NCBI GenBank assembly: GCA_035540975.1
Contig: DATLFN010000055.1
Location: 1 to 57,389, forward strand
Direction: 5' to 3'
DNA: 57,389 nt
Source: Acidimicrobiales bacterium
Lineage (GTDB): Bacteria; Actinomycetota; Acidimicrobiia; Acidimicrobiales; GCA-2861595
A model generated the notes under the pieces. That model was not told where the DNA came from and did no database searches. It was given only the letters and a program-made list of their open reading frames with translations. Made by a program: the position numbers and the translations under genes. Below are positions 10,230-18,416 of this stretch, in pieces. How positions within the stretch are numbered: position 1 is the first letter of the stretch; every line of letters starts with the position of its first letter.

Positions 10230-12296
10230 ATGCGCTACCCCCCGGCCCGCCGCCAGGACAACGTCGAGCACCTCCACGGGCGGGCGGTCGCCGACCCGTA
10301 CCGGTGGCTGGAGGACCCGACCTCGGAGGAGACGCAGGCGTGGAGCGCGGCCCAGGACCGACTGGCCCGGTCGTTCCTCGACGCCCTACCGGGCCGCGAC
10401 CACCTGCGGGCCCGCCTCCACGAGCTGCTGGCCGCCGGCCTCGTCACGGTGCCGGTGCACCGCGGCGACCGGGCGTTCTTCACGCGCCGCTCGCCCGGCC
10501 AGGAGCACGCCGTGCTGGTCGTGCGCCACGGCGACGGCGCCGAGCGGGTGCTGGTCGACCCCAGCGCCCTGAGCGACGACGACAGCGTCACCCTCGACTC
10601 CTGGGCCCCCTCCGACGAGGGCGACCGCCTCGCCTACCAGCTCTCCGAGGGGGGCGACGAGGAGGCGTCCCTGTGGGTCGTCGACGTGGAGTCGGGCAAG
10701 GTGCTGGACGGGCCTGTCGACCGGGTGCGGTACTCGGCGGTGGCGTGGATGCCGGGCGGCGACGAGCTGTTCGTGGTCCGCCGCCTCCCGCCGTCGGAGG
10801 TGCCCGAGGGCGACGAGCAGTTCCACCGCCGGGTGTACCGCCACCGCGTCGGCGCCGACCCGGCGGGCGACGAGCTCGTCTTCGGGGACGGCCGCGACAA
10901 GACGGAGTACTACTCGCTGGACGTGTCGCCCGACGGGCGCTGGCTGGTGGTGGGGGCGTCGAAGGGCACCGCCCCCCGCAACGAGGTGCACCTCTGCGAC
11001 CTGGCCGCCGCCGACGCCACGCCCCGTTGGCGGGTGGTGCAGGAGGGCGTGGACGCGTGGACCGACGCCAGCTTCCACCACGACGGCCGTCTGTGGCTGC
11101 TCACCAACGACGGCGCCCCACGCGGCCGCCTGGCCGTCACCGACCCTGAGGCGCTGGGCCCGTGGGTGGACGTGGTCCCCGAGTCGGGGGCCGTGCTGGA
11201 CGACTTCGCCGTCACCGACGGCGCCGTGGTGGTGGTGTCGACGTCGCACGCCGTGGCCCGCGTGCACGTCCACGACCTGGCCACCGGCGCCGTGCGCTAC
11301 GAGGTGCCGCTCCCCGGCCTGGGCACGGTCGGTGGCGTGCGGGCCCGGCCCGAGGGCGGCTCGGAGGTGTGGATCGGCTACGCCGACTTCGTGCAGCCAC
11401 CGGCCGTCCACCACTGCGACCTGCGGGACGCCACCGTGTCCCTGTGGGAGGACGCACCGGGGCGGGTGGCGGTACCCGGCGTGACCGCTCGCCAGGTCAC
11501 CTACGAGTCGCGGGACGGGACCGAGGTGCGCATGTTCGTGCTCTCGTCGGGGGACGGGAGCGGGCCCCGCCCCACCATCCTCTACGGGTACGGCGGCTTC
11601 AACGTCCCGCTCACGCCCGGGTACAGCGCGGCGATCCTGGCGTGGGTGGAGCAGGGCGGCGTGTACGCCGTCGCCAACCTGCGGGGCGGCAGCGAGGAGG
11701 GGGAGGCGTGGCACCGGGCCGGGATGCGCGAGCACAAGCAGAACGTGTTCGACGACTTCGCCGCCGCCGCCCGGTGGCTGGTCGACAGCGGCACGACCAC
11801 GCCCGAGCGCCTCGGGACCAGCGGCGGCAGCAACGGCGGCCTGCTGGTCGGGGCGGCCGTCACCCAGCACCCGGGCCTGTTCGCCGCCGCCGTGTGCAGC
11901 GCACCCCTCCTCGACATGGTGCGCTACGAGCGGTTCGGCCTGGGGACGACGTGGAACGACGAGTACGGCCGGGCCGACGATCCCGAGGAGCTGGGCTGGC
12001 TGGTGTCGTACTCGCCGTACCACGCGGTGCGGGAGGGCGTCCGCTACCCCGCCGTGCTCTTCACCGTTTTCGACGCCGACACCCGGGTCGACCCCCTCCA
12101 CGCCCGCAAGATGTGCGCCGCCCTCCAGGCGGCGACGACGGCGCCGTTGGAGGAGGCGCCGGTGCTGCTGCGGCGCGAGCAGAAGGTCGGCCACTCGGCC
12201 CGGTCGGTCAGCCGCACGGTGGAGCTGACCGTCGACACCATGTCGTTCCTGGCCGACCGCCTCGGCCTCGCCCTGCCGGGGGCCGGCGGGCCCTAG
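10230..12296 (+). CDS. Prolyl oligopeptidase-family (S9A) serine peptidase
   Basis: Cytosolic oligopeptidase of 688 residues that cleaves short peptides, after proline or basic residues depending on subgroup. The N-terminal YRWLEDP motif and beta-propeller are followed by an alpha/beta-hydrolase domain. The nucleophile S534 lies in GTSGGSNGGL. The acid is in DADTRVDPLH and the histidine in KVGHSA. ATG 10230 is preferred over ATG 10221 because GGGAGG sits 9 bases before it but abuts the earlier one. Its stop is immediately adjacent to the stop of the convergent MBL gene. Confidence 0.92.
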   Translation: MRYPPARRQDNVEHLHGRAVADPYRWLEDPTSEETQAWSAAQDRLARSFLDALPGRDHLRARLHELLAAGLVTVPVHRGDRAFFTRRSPGQEHAVLVVRHGDGAERVLVDPSALSDDDSVTLDSWAPSDEGDRLAYQLSEGGDEEASLWVVDVESGKVLDGPVDRVRYSAVAWMPGGDELFVVRRLPPSEVPEGDEQFHRRVYRHRVGADPAGDELVFGDGRDKTEYYSLDVSPDGRWLVVGASKGTAPRNEVHLCDLAAADATPRWRVVQEGVDAWTDASFHHDGRLWLLTNDGAPRGRLAVTDPEALGPWVDVVPESGAVLDDFAVTDGAVVVVSTSHAVARVHVHDLATGAVRYEVPLPGLGTVGGVRARPEGGSEVWIGYADFVQPPAVHHCDLRDATVSLWEDAPGRVAVPGVTARQVTYESRDGTEVRMFVLSSGDGSGPRPTILYGYGGFNVPLTPGYSAAILAWVEQGGVYAVANLRGGSEEGEAWHRAGMREHKQNVFDDFAAAARWLVDSGTTTPERLGTSGGSNGGLLVGAAVTQHPGLFAAAVCSAPLLDMVRYERFGLGTTWNDEYGRADDPEELGWLVSYSPYHAVREGVRYPAVLFTVFDADTRVDPLHARKMCAALQAATTAPLEEAPVLLRREQKVGHSARSVSRTVELTVDTMSFLADRLGLALPGAGGP

Positions 12297-13001
12297 TCAG
12301 CCGCCCCGCTCGGTCGTCGGTGCGGGGAGCCCCGGCAGCCCCTGGAGGAACGGGTTGGTCCGCCGCTCGTGGCCGACCGTCGTGGTCCCGCCGTGGCCGG
12401 GCAGCACGTGCACGTCGTCTTGCAGGGGCAGGATCTTCTCGGTCATGGAGGCCAGCAGCTCGTCCATCGAGCCGCCCGGGAGGTCGGTGCGGCCGATCGA
12501 CCCCTTGAAGAGGTGGTCGCCGCTGAACAGGACCGGCGCCTCGCCGTCGACCTCGAGGAGGAAGCACGTCGAGCCCGTGGTGTGCCCGGGGGTGTGGAGG
12601 GCGGTGAAGGTCAGGCCCGCACCCGACACCCGCTGGCCGTCGTCCAGGCCGGACACCAGCTCGGGCGGGTGGAGGTCGAGCCCCGACGCCTCCAGCGCCT
12701 TGCCCAGCAGGGCGCCGGTGCCCACGGGGTCCAGCAGCATGTGGCGGTCGCCGTCGTGGAGGTGGACGGGCACGGGACCGGGCGACGACCGCACGACGGT
12801 GGGGATGCCACCGACGTGGTCGACGTGGCCGTGGGTGGCGAGGAGGGCGACGAGCCGCATCCCGTGCTCGGCGATCCGGGCCAGGAGGGCCGACGGCTCG
12901 GGCGGCGCGTCGACCAGCACGCACTCGCCGCCCGGGCCCTGCGGTGCGACGATCCAGGCGTTGGTCCGGGCCAGCCACAGCGGGATGCCCTCGATCAGCA
13001 T
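12297..13001 (-). CDS. MBL-fold metallo-hydrolase (glyoxalase II-like)
   Basis: A 234-residue metallo-beta-lactamase-fold protein. The metal-binding motif THGHVDH is intact (H57, H59, D61, H62). Further ligands lie in LHTPGHTTGS, FSGDHLF and the C-terminal PGHG. This order is that of hydroxyacylglutathione hydrolase-like thioesterases. Actinobacteria usually lack glutathione, so the substrate is probably another thioester. A -10-like TAGCGT at 13011-13016 leaves a leader of about 3 bases. Confidence 0.88.
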   Translation of the reverse strand: MLIEGIPLWLARTNAWIVAPQGPGGECVLVDAPPEPSALLARIAEHGMRLVALLATHGHVDHVGGIPTVVRSSPGPVPVHLHDGDRHMLLDPVGTGALLGKALEASGLDLHPPELVSGLDDGQRVSGAGLTFTALHTPGHTTGSTCFLLEVDGEAPVLFSGDHLFKGSIGRTDLPGGSMDELLASMTEKILPLQDDVHVLPGHGGTTTVGHERRTNPFLQGLPGLPAPTTERGG

Positions 13002-13133
13002 GGCCGGTCGACGCTACGCGAGAACGGCCGGGGCGACGGGACACGACGAGGTGGATTAGGAAGGGAACCGTCGAGCCGGCCACGGTGACGGGCGCTGCGA
13101 GGCCCTGCGACGGACAACGGAGAGGTGGACCGC

Positions 13134-15050
13134 ATGGGAGAACGACGCGTACGACCCGGCCGAGTCGCCGCGGCAGTGGTGGTGCTGGGGGCGGTCGCGG
13201 CGGGAGGCGTCGGCCCCCTGGAGCCGGCGCCGGCAGGGGCGGTGACCGTCCCCCCGCCGGCGCAGGCCAGGGCGGTCCTGCGGGACGCCGCGGGGGCCGA
13301 GCGCGGTGGCGTCCTGTTCACCCAGGAGGGGGCGCATCTCCGCGTCCAGGTGGCGGCCAGCCAGCTGAGCCCCGGATGGCACGGATTCCACGTCCACGCC
13401 GTCGGGAACTGCACGGTCGGCGACCCGGCCTCGCCGTTCACCGCCGCCGGCGGGCACCTCGGCTCGGGCGCCCCCCTGAACCAGGGCCACGGCGCCCACG
13501 ACGGCGACCTGCCCCTGCTGTACGTCCCCGCCAACGGCGTCGCCCGCGCCGCGTTCCGCACCGACAACCTCACCATGTCCCAGCTGCTCGACGCCGACGG
13601 TACCGCGGTGATCATCCACGCCAACCCCGACAACTACGCCCACATCCCGGCCGACCCGAACCGGTACCGGCGGGCGCCGTTCGGGGAGACGGACACGGGG
13701 CCCGACGCCGCCACCCTCAACACGGGTGACGCCGGCGGGCGCCAGCGCTGCGGCCTCGTCCAGAGCGGCGGGCTGGGCTTCGCCGACGCCGGGTACTGGC
13801 TCCTGGGGGCCGACGGCAAGGTCCACGAGTTCGGGAACGCCGCCCAGCACGGCTCGACGGCCGACCTGCGCCTGAACCAGCCCGCCATCGGCCTGGCGCC
13901 GAGCCCCTCCCGCCGCGGCTACTGGGTGGCGGCCGGCGACGGCGGAGTGTTCGGGTTCGGCGACGCCGGGTTCCACGGCTCGACCGGCGCCCTCCGGCTC
14001 AACCGGCCGATCGTCGACATCGCCGCCCCGGCAGCCGGCGCCGCCGCCGTCCTGCGCGACACCGCCGGTTCCGCCCTCGGCCACGTGACGCTCACCGACG
14101 AGGGCGGCCCGCTGCGCGTGGAGGTCGTCGCCCGGGGGCTGAGCCCGGGCTGGCACGGCTTCCACGTCCACGCCGTCGGCAACTGCTCGGTCGGCGACCC
14201 GGCCAACCCGTTCACCGCCGCCGGCGGGCACCTCGGCTCCGGCGCGCCGCTCAACCAGGGCCACGGCGGGCACGACGGCGACCTGCCGTTGCTGTACGCC
14301 AACGCCGACGGTGTGGCGCGGGCCAGCTTCCGCACGGACAACCTGACGCTCGCCCAGCTGCTCGACGCCGACGGCAGCGCGCTGGTCGTCCACGCCAACG
14401 CCGACAACTACGCCCACATCCCGGCCGACGCCGCTCGCTACCGCAAGGCGCCCTTCGGGGAGGCCGACGTCGGCCCCGACACCGCCACCCTGGCCACCGG
14501 CGACTCGGGCGCCCGGCGGCGCTGCGGCGTGGTCCGCCGCACCGGCCAGGGCTACTGGCTGGTGGCCTCCGACGGCGGTGTGTTCGCCTTCGGCGACGCC
14601 CGCTTCGCCGGCTCCACCGGCGCCCTGCGGCTCAACCGGCCGGTGAACGGGATGGCACCCACCCCCACGGGCGACGGCTACTGGCTGGTGGCCGACGACG
14701 GCGGGGTGTTCGCCTTCGGCGACGCCGCGTTCCACGGGTCGACGGGGGCGCTCACCCTGCGCTCGCCCGTGGTCGGCATGGCGTCCACCCCCACCGGTCA
14801 GGGCTACTGGCTGGTGGCGGCCGACGGCGGCGTCTTCGCCGTCGGCGACGCCGCCTTCTGGGGCAGCACGGGCGACATCCGCCTGGCGGCGCCCGTCGTC
14901 GCCATGGAGGCGACGCCCACCGGCGGCGGCTACTGGCTGTTCGCGGCCGACGGCGGCGTCTTCGCCTTCGGAGACGCCGAGTTCGCCGGCGCCGGCGCCT
15001 CCAAGGGTCTCCGGGCTCCCGCCCGGGACGCCGCCGGCTGGACCACCTGA
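13134..15050 (+). CDS. Secreted protein with two Cu/Zn superoxide dismutase domains and propeller-like repeats
   Basis: A 638-residue exported protein with a signal peptide (RRVRPGR then a hydrophobic stretch to about 36). SOD domain 1 spans about 45-210. It keeps the ligands: [33 protein letters not shown], and the paired cysteines of GNC and QRCGLV. Two repeats of the GYW...[10 protein letters not shown] type follow (about 219-295), then SOD domain 2 (about 303-465) with all ligands, then four more repeats. The whole looks like an internal duplication of SOD plus repeats. Likely role is superoxide removal at the cell surface. A GTG at 13125 is an alternative start. Confidence 0.88.
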   Translation: MGERRVRPGRVAAAVVVLGAVAAGGVGPLEPAPAGAVTVPPPAQARAVLRDAAGAERGGVLFTQEGAHLRVQVAASQLSPGWHGFHVHAVGNCTVGDPASPFTAAGGHLGSGAPLNQGHGAHDGDLPLLYVPANGVARAAFRTDNLTMSQLLDADGTAVIIHANPDNYAHIPADPNRYRRAPFGETDTGPDAATLNTGDAGGRQRCGLVQSGGLGFADAGYWLLGADGKVHEFGNAAQHGSTADLRLNQPAIGLAPSPSRRGYWVAAGDGGVFGFGDAGFHGSTGALRLNRPIVDIAAPAAGAAAVLRDTAGSALGHVTLTDEGGPLRVEVVARGLSPGWHGFHVHAVGNCSVGDPANPFTAAGGHLGSGAPLNQGHGGHDGDLPLLYANADGVARASFRTDNLTLAQLLDADGSALVVHANADNYAHIPADAARYRKAPFGEADVGPDTATLATGDSGARRRCGVVRRTGQGYWLVASDGGVFAFGDARFAGSTGALRLNRPVNGMAPTPTGDGYWLVADDGGVFAFGDAAFHGSTGALTLRSPVVGMASTPTGQGYWLVAADGGVFAVGDAAFWGSTGDIRLAAPVVAMEATPTGGGYWLFAADGGVFAFGDAEFAGAGASKGLRAPARDAAGWTT

Positions 15051-15080
15051 CCGCCACCACGACGACCACGTTCTTGTAGC

Positions 15081-15108
15081 GGGAACGACTCGGATCCGGG
15101 TCGTTCCC
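15081..15108. repeat. Palindromic repeat (copy A) between convergent genes
   Basis: GGGAACGAC and GTCGTTCCC arms enclose TCGGATCCGG. The inner 22 bases (15084-15105) recur exactly at 47113-47134. Here the hairpin lies between two convergent genes and could terminate both; the distant copy lies between divergent genes, so termination is not its only possible role. Confidence 0.6.
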
Positions 15109-15132
15109 GGTACAGGTTCGGAGACGGGCCGG

Positions 15133-16485
15133 TCAGTGGCCGGGCCCGCCGCCCCGGTGGGCGGCCACGAAGCGCTCGACGGCCTCCACCGACGCCTCGC
15201 CGGCGTCACCGCACACCAGGCGGTGCTGCCAGGCGGTGGCGACGACGGGCGACGGGAGCTCGGGGTTGGGCGCCACCGCCACGTCGTCGGCGGCGAGCGC
15301 CTCCAGGCGGGCGCGGCCGGTGGCGTCGAGGCCCTTGTGCTGCACCACCACGCCGCCCTCCTCCAGCACCGCCACCTGGACGGGGCGGGGGAGGGGCTCG
15401 CTCTGCACGCCCCCGACGCCGCCGCCGGCCAGGTGCGGGCCCGACGTCGGCGGGTCGGTGGCGTAGGACGGCTCGGGCGCGCCGGGCAGCACGTGGCGGA
15501 CGCTGCCCGGGTCGAGCGCCTCCTGCACCTCCGGCCCGCACGAGCCGCCGCCTCCGCTACCGCCACCGCCGGCGCAGCCGCCGAGGAGGAGGAGCGCCAG
15601 CACGGCGGCCACCACCGGGCCGGGCCGCAGGCGCCGGAACCGCTCCTGGATCATGGCCATGCCGGCGATGGTGAGGGCGCCGCCGACGACCAGCCGGACG
15701 TGGAAGCGCTCGTGGAGGAACACCACCCCGACGGTGACGGCCACGATGGGGACGAGGTACGTGACCAGGGAGGCGCGGGTCGACCCCACGTCGGCGATCG
15801 ACCGGTAGTTGACGACGTAGGCGATGCCCGTGCCCACCGCACCCAGCAGGGCGACGGCCGCCAGCTGGCGCGGCGTGGGCGAGAAGCCGTCGTCCACGCT
15901 GGTGGCCAGGGCCAGGGGCGCCGACAGCACGGCACCCGTCACCAGCTGGCCGCAGGCGGCGACGAGCGGAGCGGTGTTCGTGAGGTGGCGCTGGGCGTAC
16001 ACGAAGCTGAAGCCGTAGCAGGCCGACGCGGCCAGGGCGGCGGCGATCCCCGCGCCCGACGACGAGACGAAGTCCGAGGTCCCCGTCCCCGAGGCGACGG
16101 CGACGCCGCCGAAGCCGATCACCAGCCCGGCCACCTGCGGACGGCGCAGCCGCTCGCCCAGCCCGATGGCGGCGGCCACCGCGGTGAACAGGCCGGTGGT
16201 GGCGTTGACGACGGCGGTGAGCGCGGAGGTGATGTGCTGCTCGCCCCACGCCAGCAGGGTGAACGGCACGGCGCTGTACGCCAGCCCCATCACCGCGAAG
16301 TGCCGCCAGGACCGCAGGTCGCGGGGGAGGGAGGCGCCGGTGGCCTTCAGGACGGCGAGCATCACGACGGTGCCGAGGGCGATGCGGGCGAACGCCACCG
16401 TCGCCGGCGTCATGCCGCCCAGCGCCACCTTGATCAGGAGGAACGACCAGCCCCAGATCAGGGCCAGCAGCACGACACGCCGCAC
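15133..16485 (-). CDS. EamA-family permease fused to a DUF3105-like extracytoplasmic domain
   Basis: A 450-residue protein. Residues 1-280 are a ten-helix EamA/DMT transporter, beginning with the WGWSFLLIKVALGG motif and showing the internal two-fold repeat. Residues 289-303 form a further hydrophobic segment ending LLLLGGC, a lipobox-like sequence, then a Gly/Ser linker. A domain with YATDPPTSGPH, VQHKG and TAWQHRLVCG resembles DUF3105. Ten helices plus one would place the tail outside the cell. Either this is a true fusion, or an internal start makes a separate lipoprotein. The GTG start has -10 box TAGGGT (16497-16492) ending 6 bases upstream. Confidence 0.8.
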   Translation of the reverse strand: MRRVVLLALIWGWSFLLIKVALGGMTPATVAFARIALGTVVMLAVLKATGASLPRDLRSWRHFAVMGLAYSAVPFTLLAWGEQHITSALTAVVNATTGLFTAVAAAIGLGERLRRPQVAGLVIGFGGVAVASGTGTSDFVSSSGAGIAAALAASACYGFSFVYAQRHLTNTAPLVAACGQLVTGAVLSAPLALATSVDDGFSPTPRQLAAVALLGAVGTGIAYVVNYRSIADVGSTRASLVTYLVPIVAVTVGVVFLHERFHVRLVVGGALTIAGMAMIQERFRRLRPGPVVAAVLALLLLGGCAGGGGSGGGGSCGPEVQEALDPGSVRHVLPGAPEPSYATDPPTSGPHLAGGGVGGVQSEPLPRPVQVAVLEEGGVVVQHKGLDATGRARLEALAADDVAVAPNPELPSPVVATAWQHRLVCGDAGEASVEAVERFVAAHRGGGPGH

Positions 16486-16546
16486 CCGCCGACCCTAGGC
16501 GGGCCCGTCGGGGCCCCCGCTCGCCGCTCCCGCATACACTCGACGC

Positions 16547-16840
16547 GTGTTCCAGGCCTCCGTCGAACGCCGTCTCCGCCAGACGACGGCGCGCCTGCGC
16601 AAGGCGAGGGAGGAGCTGGCCGTCATCGACGAGCAGCTGGCGGCGCTGGCCGAGGAGGCCGACGACCTTGCTGTCCGGGCGCTCGTGGGCGACTCCCCGA
16701 TGACCGAGCGCCAGTCCCGCGAGGCGCAGAGCCACGTGGAGGCCATGACCCGCAGCCGGGCCGCCACCGTCGCCATCATCGCCGACCTCGAGCGCACCAT
16801 GGACGAGCTGCTGGACAAGTTCGTCCCCGGTGCCCGCTGA
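16547..16840 (+). CDS. Small coiled-coil protein of unknown function
   Basis: A 97-residue, highly charged, helical protein with heptad-like leucines (LRKAREELAVIDEQLAALAEE). There is no signal peptide or enzymatic motif. The GTG start is supported by TACACT at 16535-16540, which ends 6 bases before it. The gene is 18 bases upstream of the ANTAR response regulator, so the two are probably co-transcribed and the protein may be a partner. Function is not recognised. Confidence 0.75.
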   Translation: MFQASVERRLRQTTARLRKAREELAVIDEQLAALAEEADDLAVRALVGDSPMTERQSREAQSHVEAMTRSRAATVAIIADLERTMDELLDKFVPGAR

Positions 16841-16858
16841 CCCGAAGGAGCGAGCTCT

Positions 16859-17443
16859 TTGGCCGTGCGAGTGGTGATCGCGGAGGACGAGGCCGTCATC
16901 CGCCTCGACCTCAAGGAGATCCTGGAGGAGGAGGGCTACGACGTGGTGGGCGAGACGGGCCGGGGCGACGAGGCCGTCGAGCTGGTGCGCCAGACGTCGC
17001 CCGACCTGGCCATCCTCGACATCCGGATGCCCGGCATGGACGGGCTGGCGGCGGCCCGGGAGATCGCCGGTGAGCGGCGCGCCGCCGTGCTGATCCTCAC
17101 CGCGTTCAGCCAGCGCAACCTCATCGAGGAGGCCCGGGACGCGGGCGCCCTGGCCTACCTGGTCAAGCCGTTCCAGACCAGCGAGCTGATCCCGGCCATC
17201 GAGGTCGCCCTCGGCCGCTTCCACGAGCTCCAGGCGCTGGAGAACGAGAACCGCAGCCTGGAGGACCAGCTGGAGACCCGCCGGGTGGTCGACCGGGCCA
17301 AGGGCATGCTCATGGACCGCCACGGCATGCGGGAGGGCGACGCATTCCGGTTCATCCAGCAGACCGCCATGCGCGAGCGCCAGACCATGAAGGCGGTCGC
17401 CCGGCGCATCATCGACGGCGAGCTGACCCCCCCCGCCGGGTAG
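16859..17443 (+). CDS. ANTAR-domain response regulator (PdtaR-like)
   Basis: A 194-residue two-domain regulator. The receiver domain (1-120) has acidic pocket E9-D10, phospho-acceptor D54 in ILDIRMPG, the LTAF threonine and the VKPF lysine. The C-terminal ANTAR domain (about 130-190, RVVDRAKGMLMDRHGM) binds tandem hairpins in nascent RNA to prevent termination. The TTG start at 16859 is supported by GAAGGAG 8 bases upstream. It resembles mycobacterial PdtaR, whose partner kinase is encoded elsewhere. Bases 17444-17678 hold no gene. Confidence 0.9.
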   Translation: MAVRVVIAEDEAVIRLDLKEILEEEGYDVVGETGRGDEAVELVRQTSPDLAILDIRMPGMDGLAAAREIAGERRAAVLILTAFSQRNLIEEARDAGALAYLVKPFQTSELIPAIEVALGRFHELQALENENRSLEDQLETRRVVDRAKGMLMDRHGMREGDAFRFIQQTAMRERQTMKAVARRIIDGELTPPAG

Positions 17444-17678
17444 CGTTTCGACCTCATTCGTTCGCTCCGCTCACTCCATTCGGTCGAGTTGGATCGTGCT
17501 CCGGCGGGCGAGCGGAGCTCGCCCACCTCCGCCCTGTCCTCTCTCGGTGTCCGCAGCCGTCGAGGCCGCCTGCGGCGGCGAGTGCGGCCACGGACCTGGC
17601 GCGGCTGCGAACGCGGCGACGATCGCGAAGAACCAGCCGGCCCTCCGGCTGCGCCCGGTGGCGGCCGCCGGTCGAAGC

Positions 17679-18344
17679 TCAGGCGGTGACGACGAACAGC
17701 TGGCTGGCCAGGGCGGGCCCCAGGGCGATGGTGCCGTCGCCCACCTCGAGGGTGAGGGTCCCGTCGGGCGCCCTGGCGCTCACCCGGGCGGCGGTGCCGG
17801 GCACGAACCCGTTGAGGCTGAGGTAGGTGAGCGACTCGAAGTCGATCTCGACCTGCTCGGTCACCCGCTCCAGGCGCACCCGGTCGCCGGGGCCGAAGTC
17901 GGCCAGCGCCACCAGGTCGGCCTCGAAGGGCGCGCCCTCGGTGCCGGGGATGGGGTTCCCGTGGGGGCAGGTGGTGGGGTTGCCGAGCAGGGTGGTCAGC
18001 CGCTCCTCCACCTCGTCGGAGATCACGTGCTCCCAGCGGCACGCCTCGACGTGGGCCTTGTGCCAGGGCAGCCCGATCACGTCGGTCAACAGGCGCTCGG
18101 CCAGCCGGTGCTTGCGGACCACGCTCTCGGCCAGGTGGCGGCCCTTGTCGGTGAGCATCACCGCCCGCTCGACGACCTCCACGTAGCCGTCGGCCCGCAG
18201 GCGGCGGACCATCTCCGACACCGACGGGGCCGAGTGGCCCAGGCGCTCGGCCAGCCGGGCCTGGATGCACACCGTCCCCTCCTCCTCGAGCTCGTGGATC
18301 GCCTCGAGGTACTCCTCCAGCGGGGGGTGGAAGCCGTCGGACAT
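17679..18344 (-). CDS. DtxR/IdeR/MntR-family metal-dependent repressor
   Basis: A 221-residue metalloregulator: winged helix, dimerisation helix, and C-terminal SH3-like domain, as in full-length DtxR. The EACRWEHVISDEVE block retains the Cys, Glu and His of the primary metal site. In the N-terminal PLEEYLEAIHEL helix a glutamate (E11) stands where, from memory, DtxR has Met10 and Bacillus MntR an Asp, so manganese may be preferred. TAGCAT at 18357-18352 ends 7 bases before ATG 18344, indicating a leaderless start. It is divergent from polA. Confidence 0.9.
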   Translation of the reverse strand: MSDGFHPPLEEYLEAIHELEEEGTVCIQARLAERLGHSAPSVSEMVRRLRADGYVEVVERAVMLTDKGRHLAESVVRKHRLAERLLTDVIGLPWHKAHVEACRWEHVISDEVEERLTTLLGNPTTCPHGNPIPGTEGAPFEADLVALADFGPGDRVRLERVTEQVEIDFESLTYLSLNGFVPGTAARVSARAPDGTLTLEVGDGTIALGPALASQLFVVTA

Positions 18345-18416
18345 GGCGCCCATGCTACCGACCGGAGTGGCCCCGGTCCGGCCCGCGGCGGCGGTGCGAG
18401 CCGTAGCATCGGTCCG

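Noticed and set aside
13056-15566. An 836-residue open frame on the minus strand opposite the SOD-repeat gene
   Set aside because: It mirrors the plus-strand gene, has low-complexity Gly/Val/Ala/Arg composition and no motif; long antisense frames are expected at this GC content.
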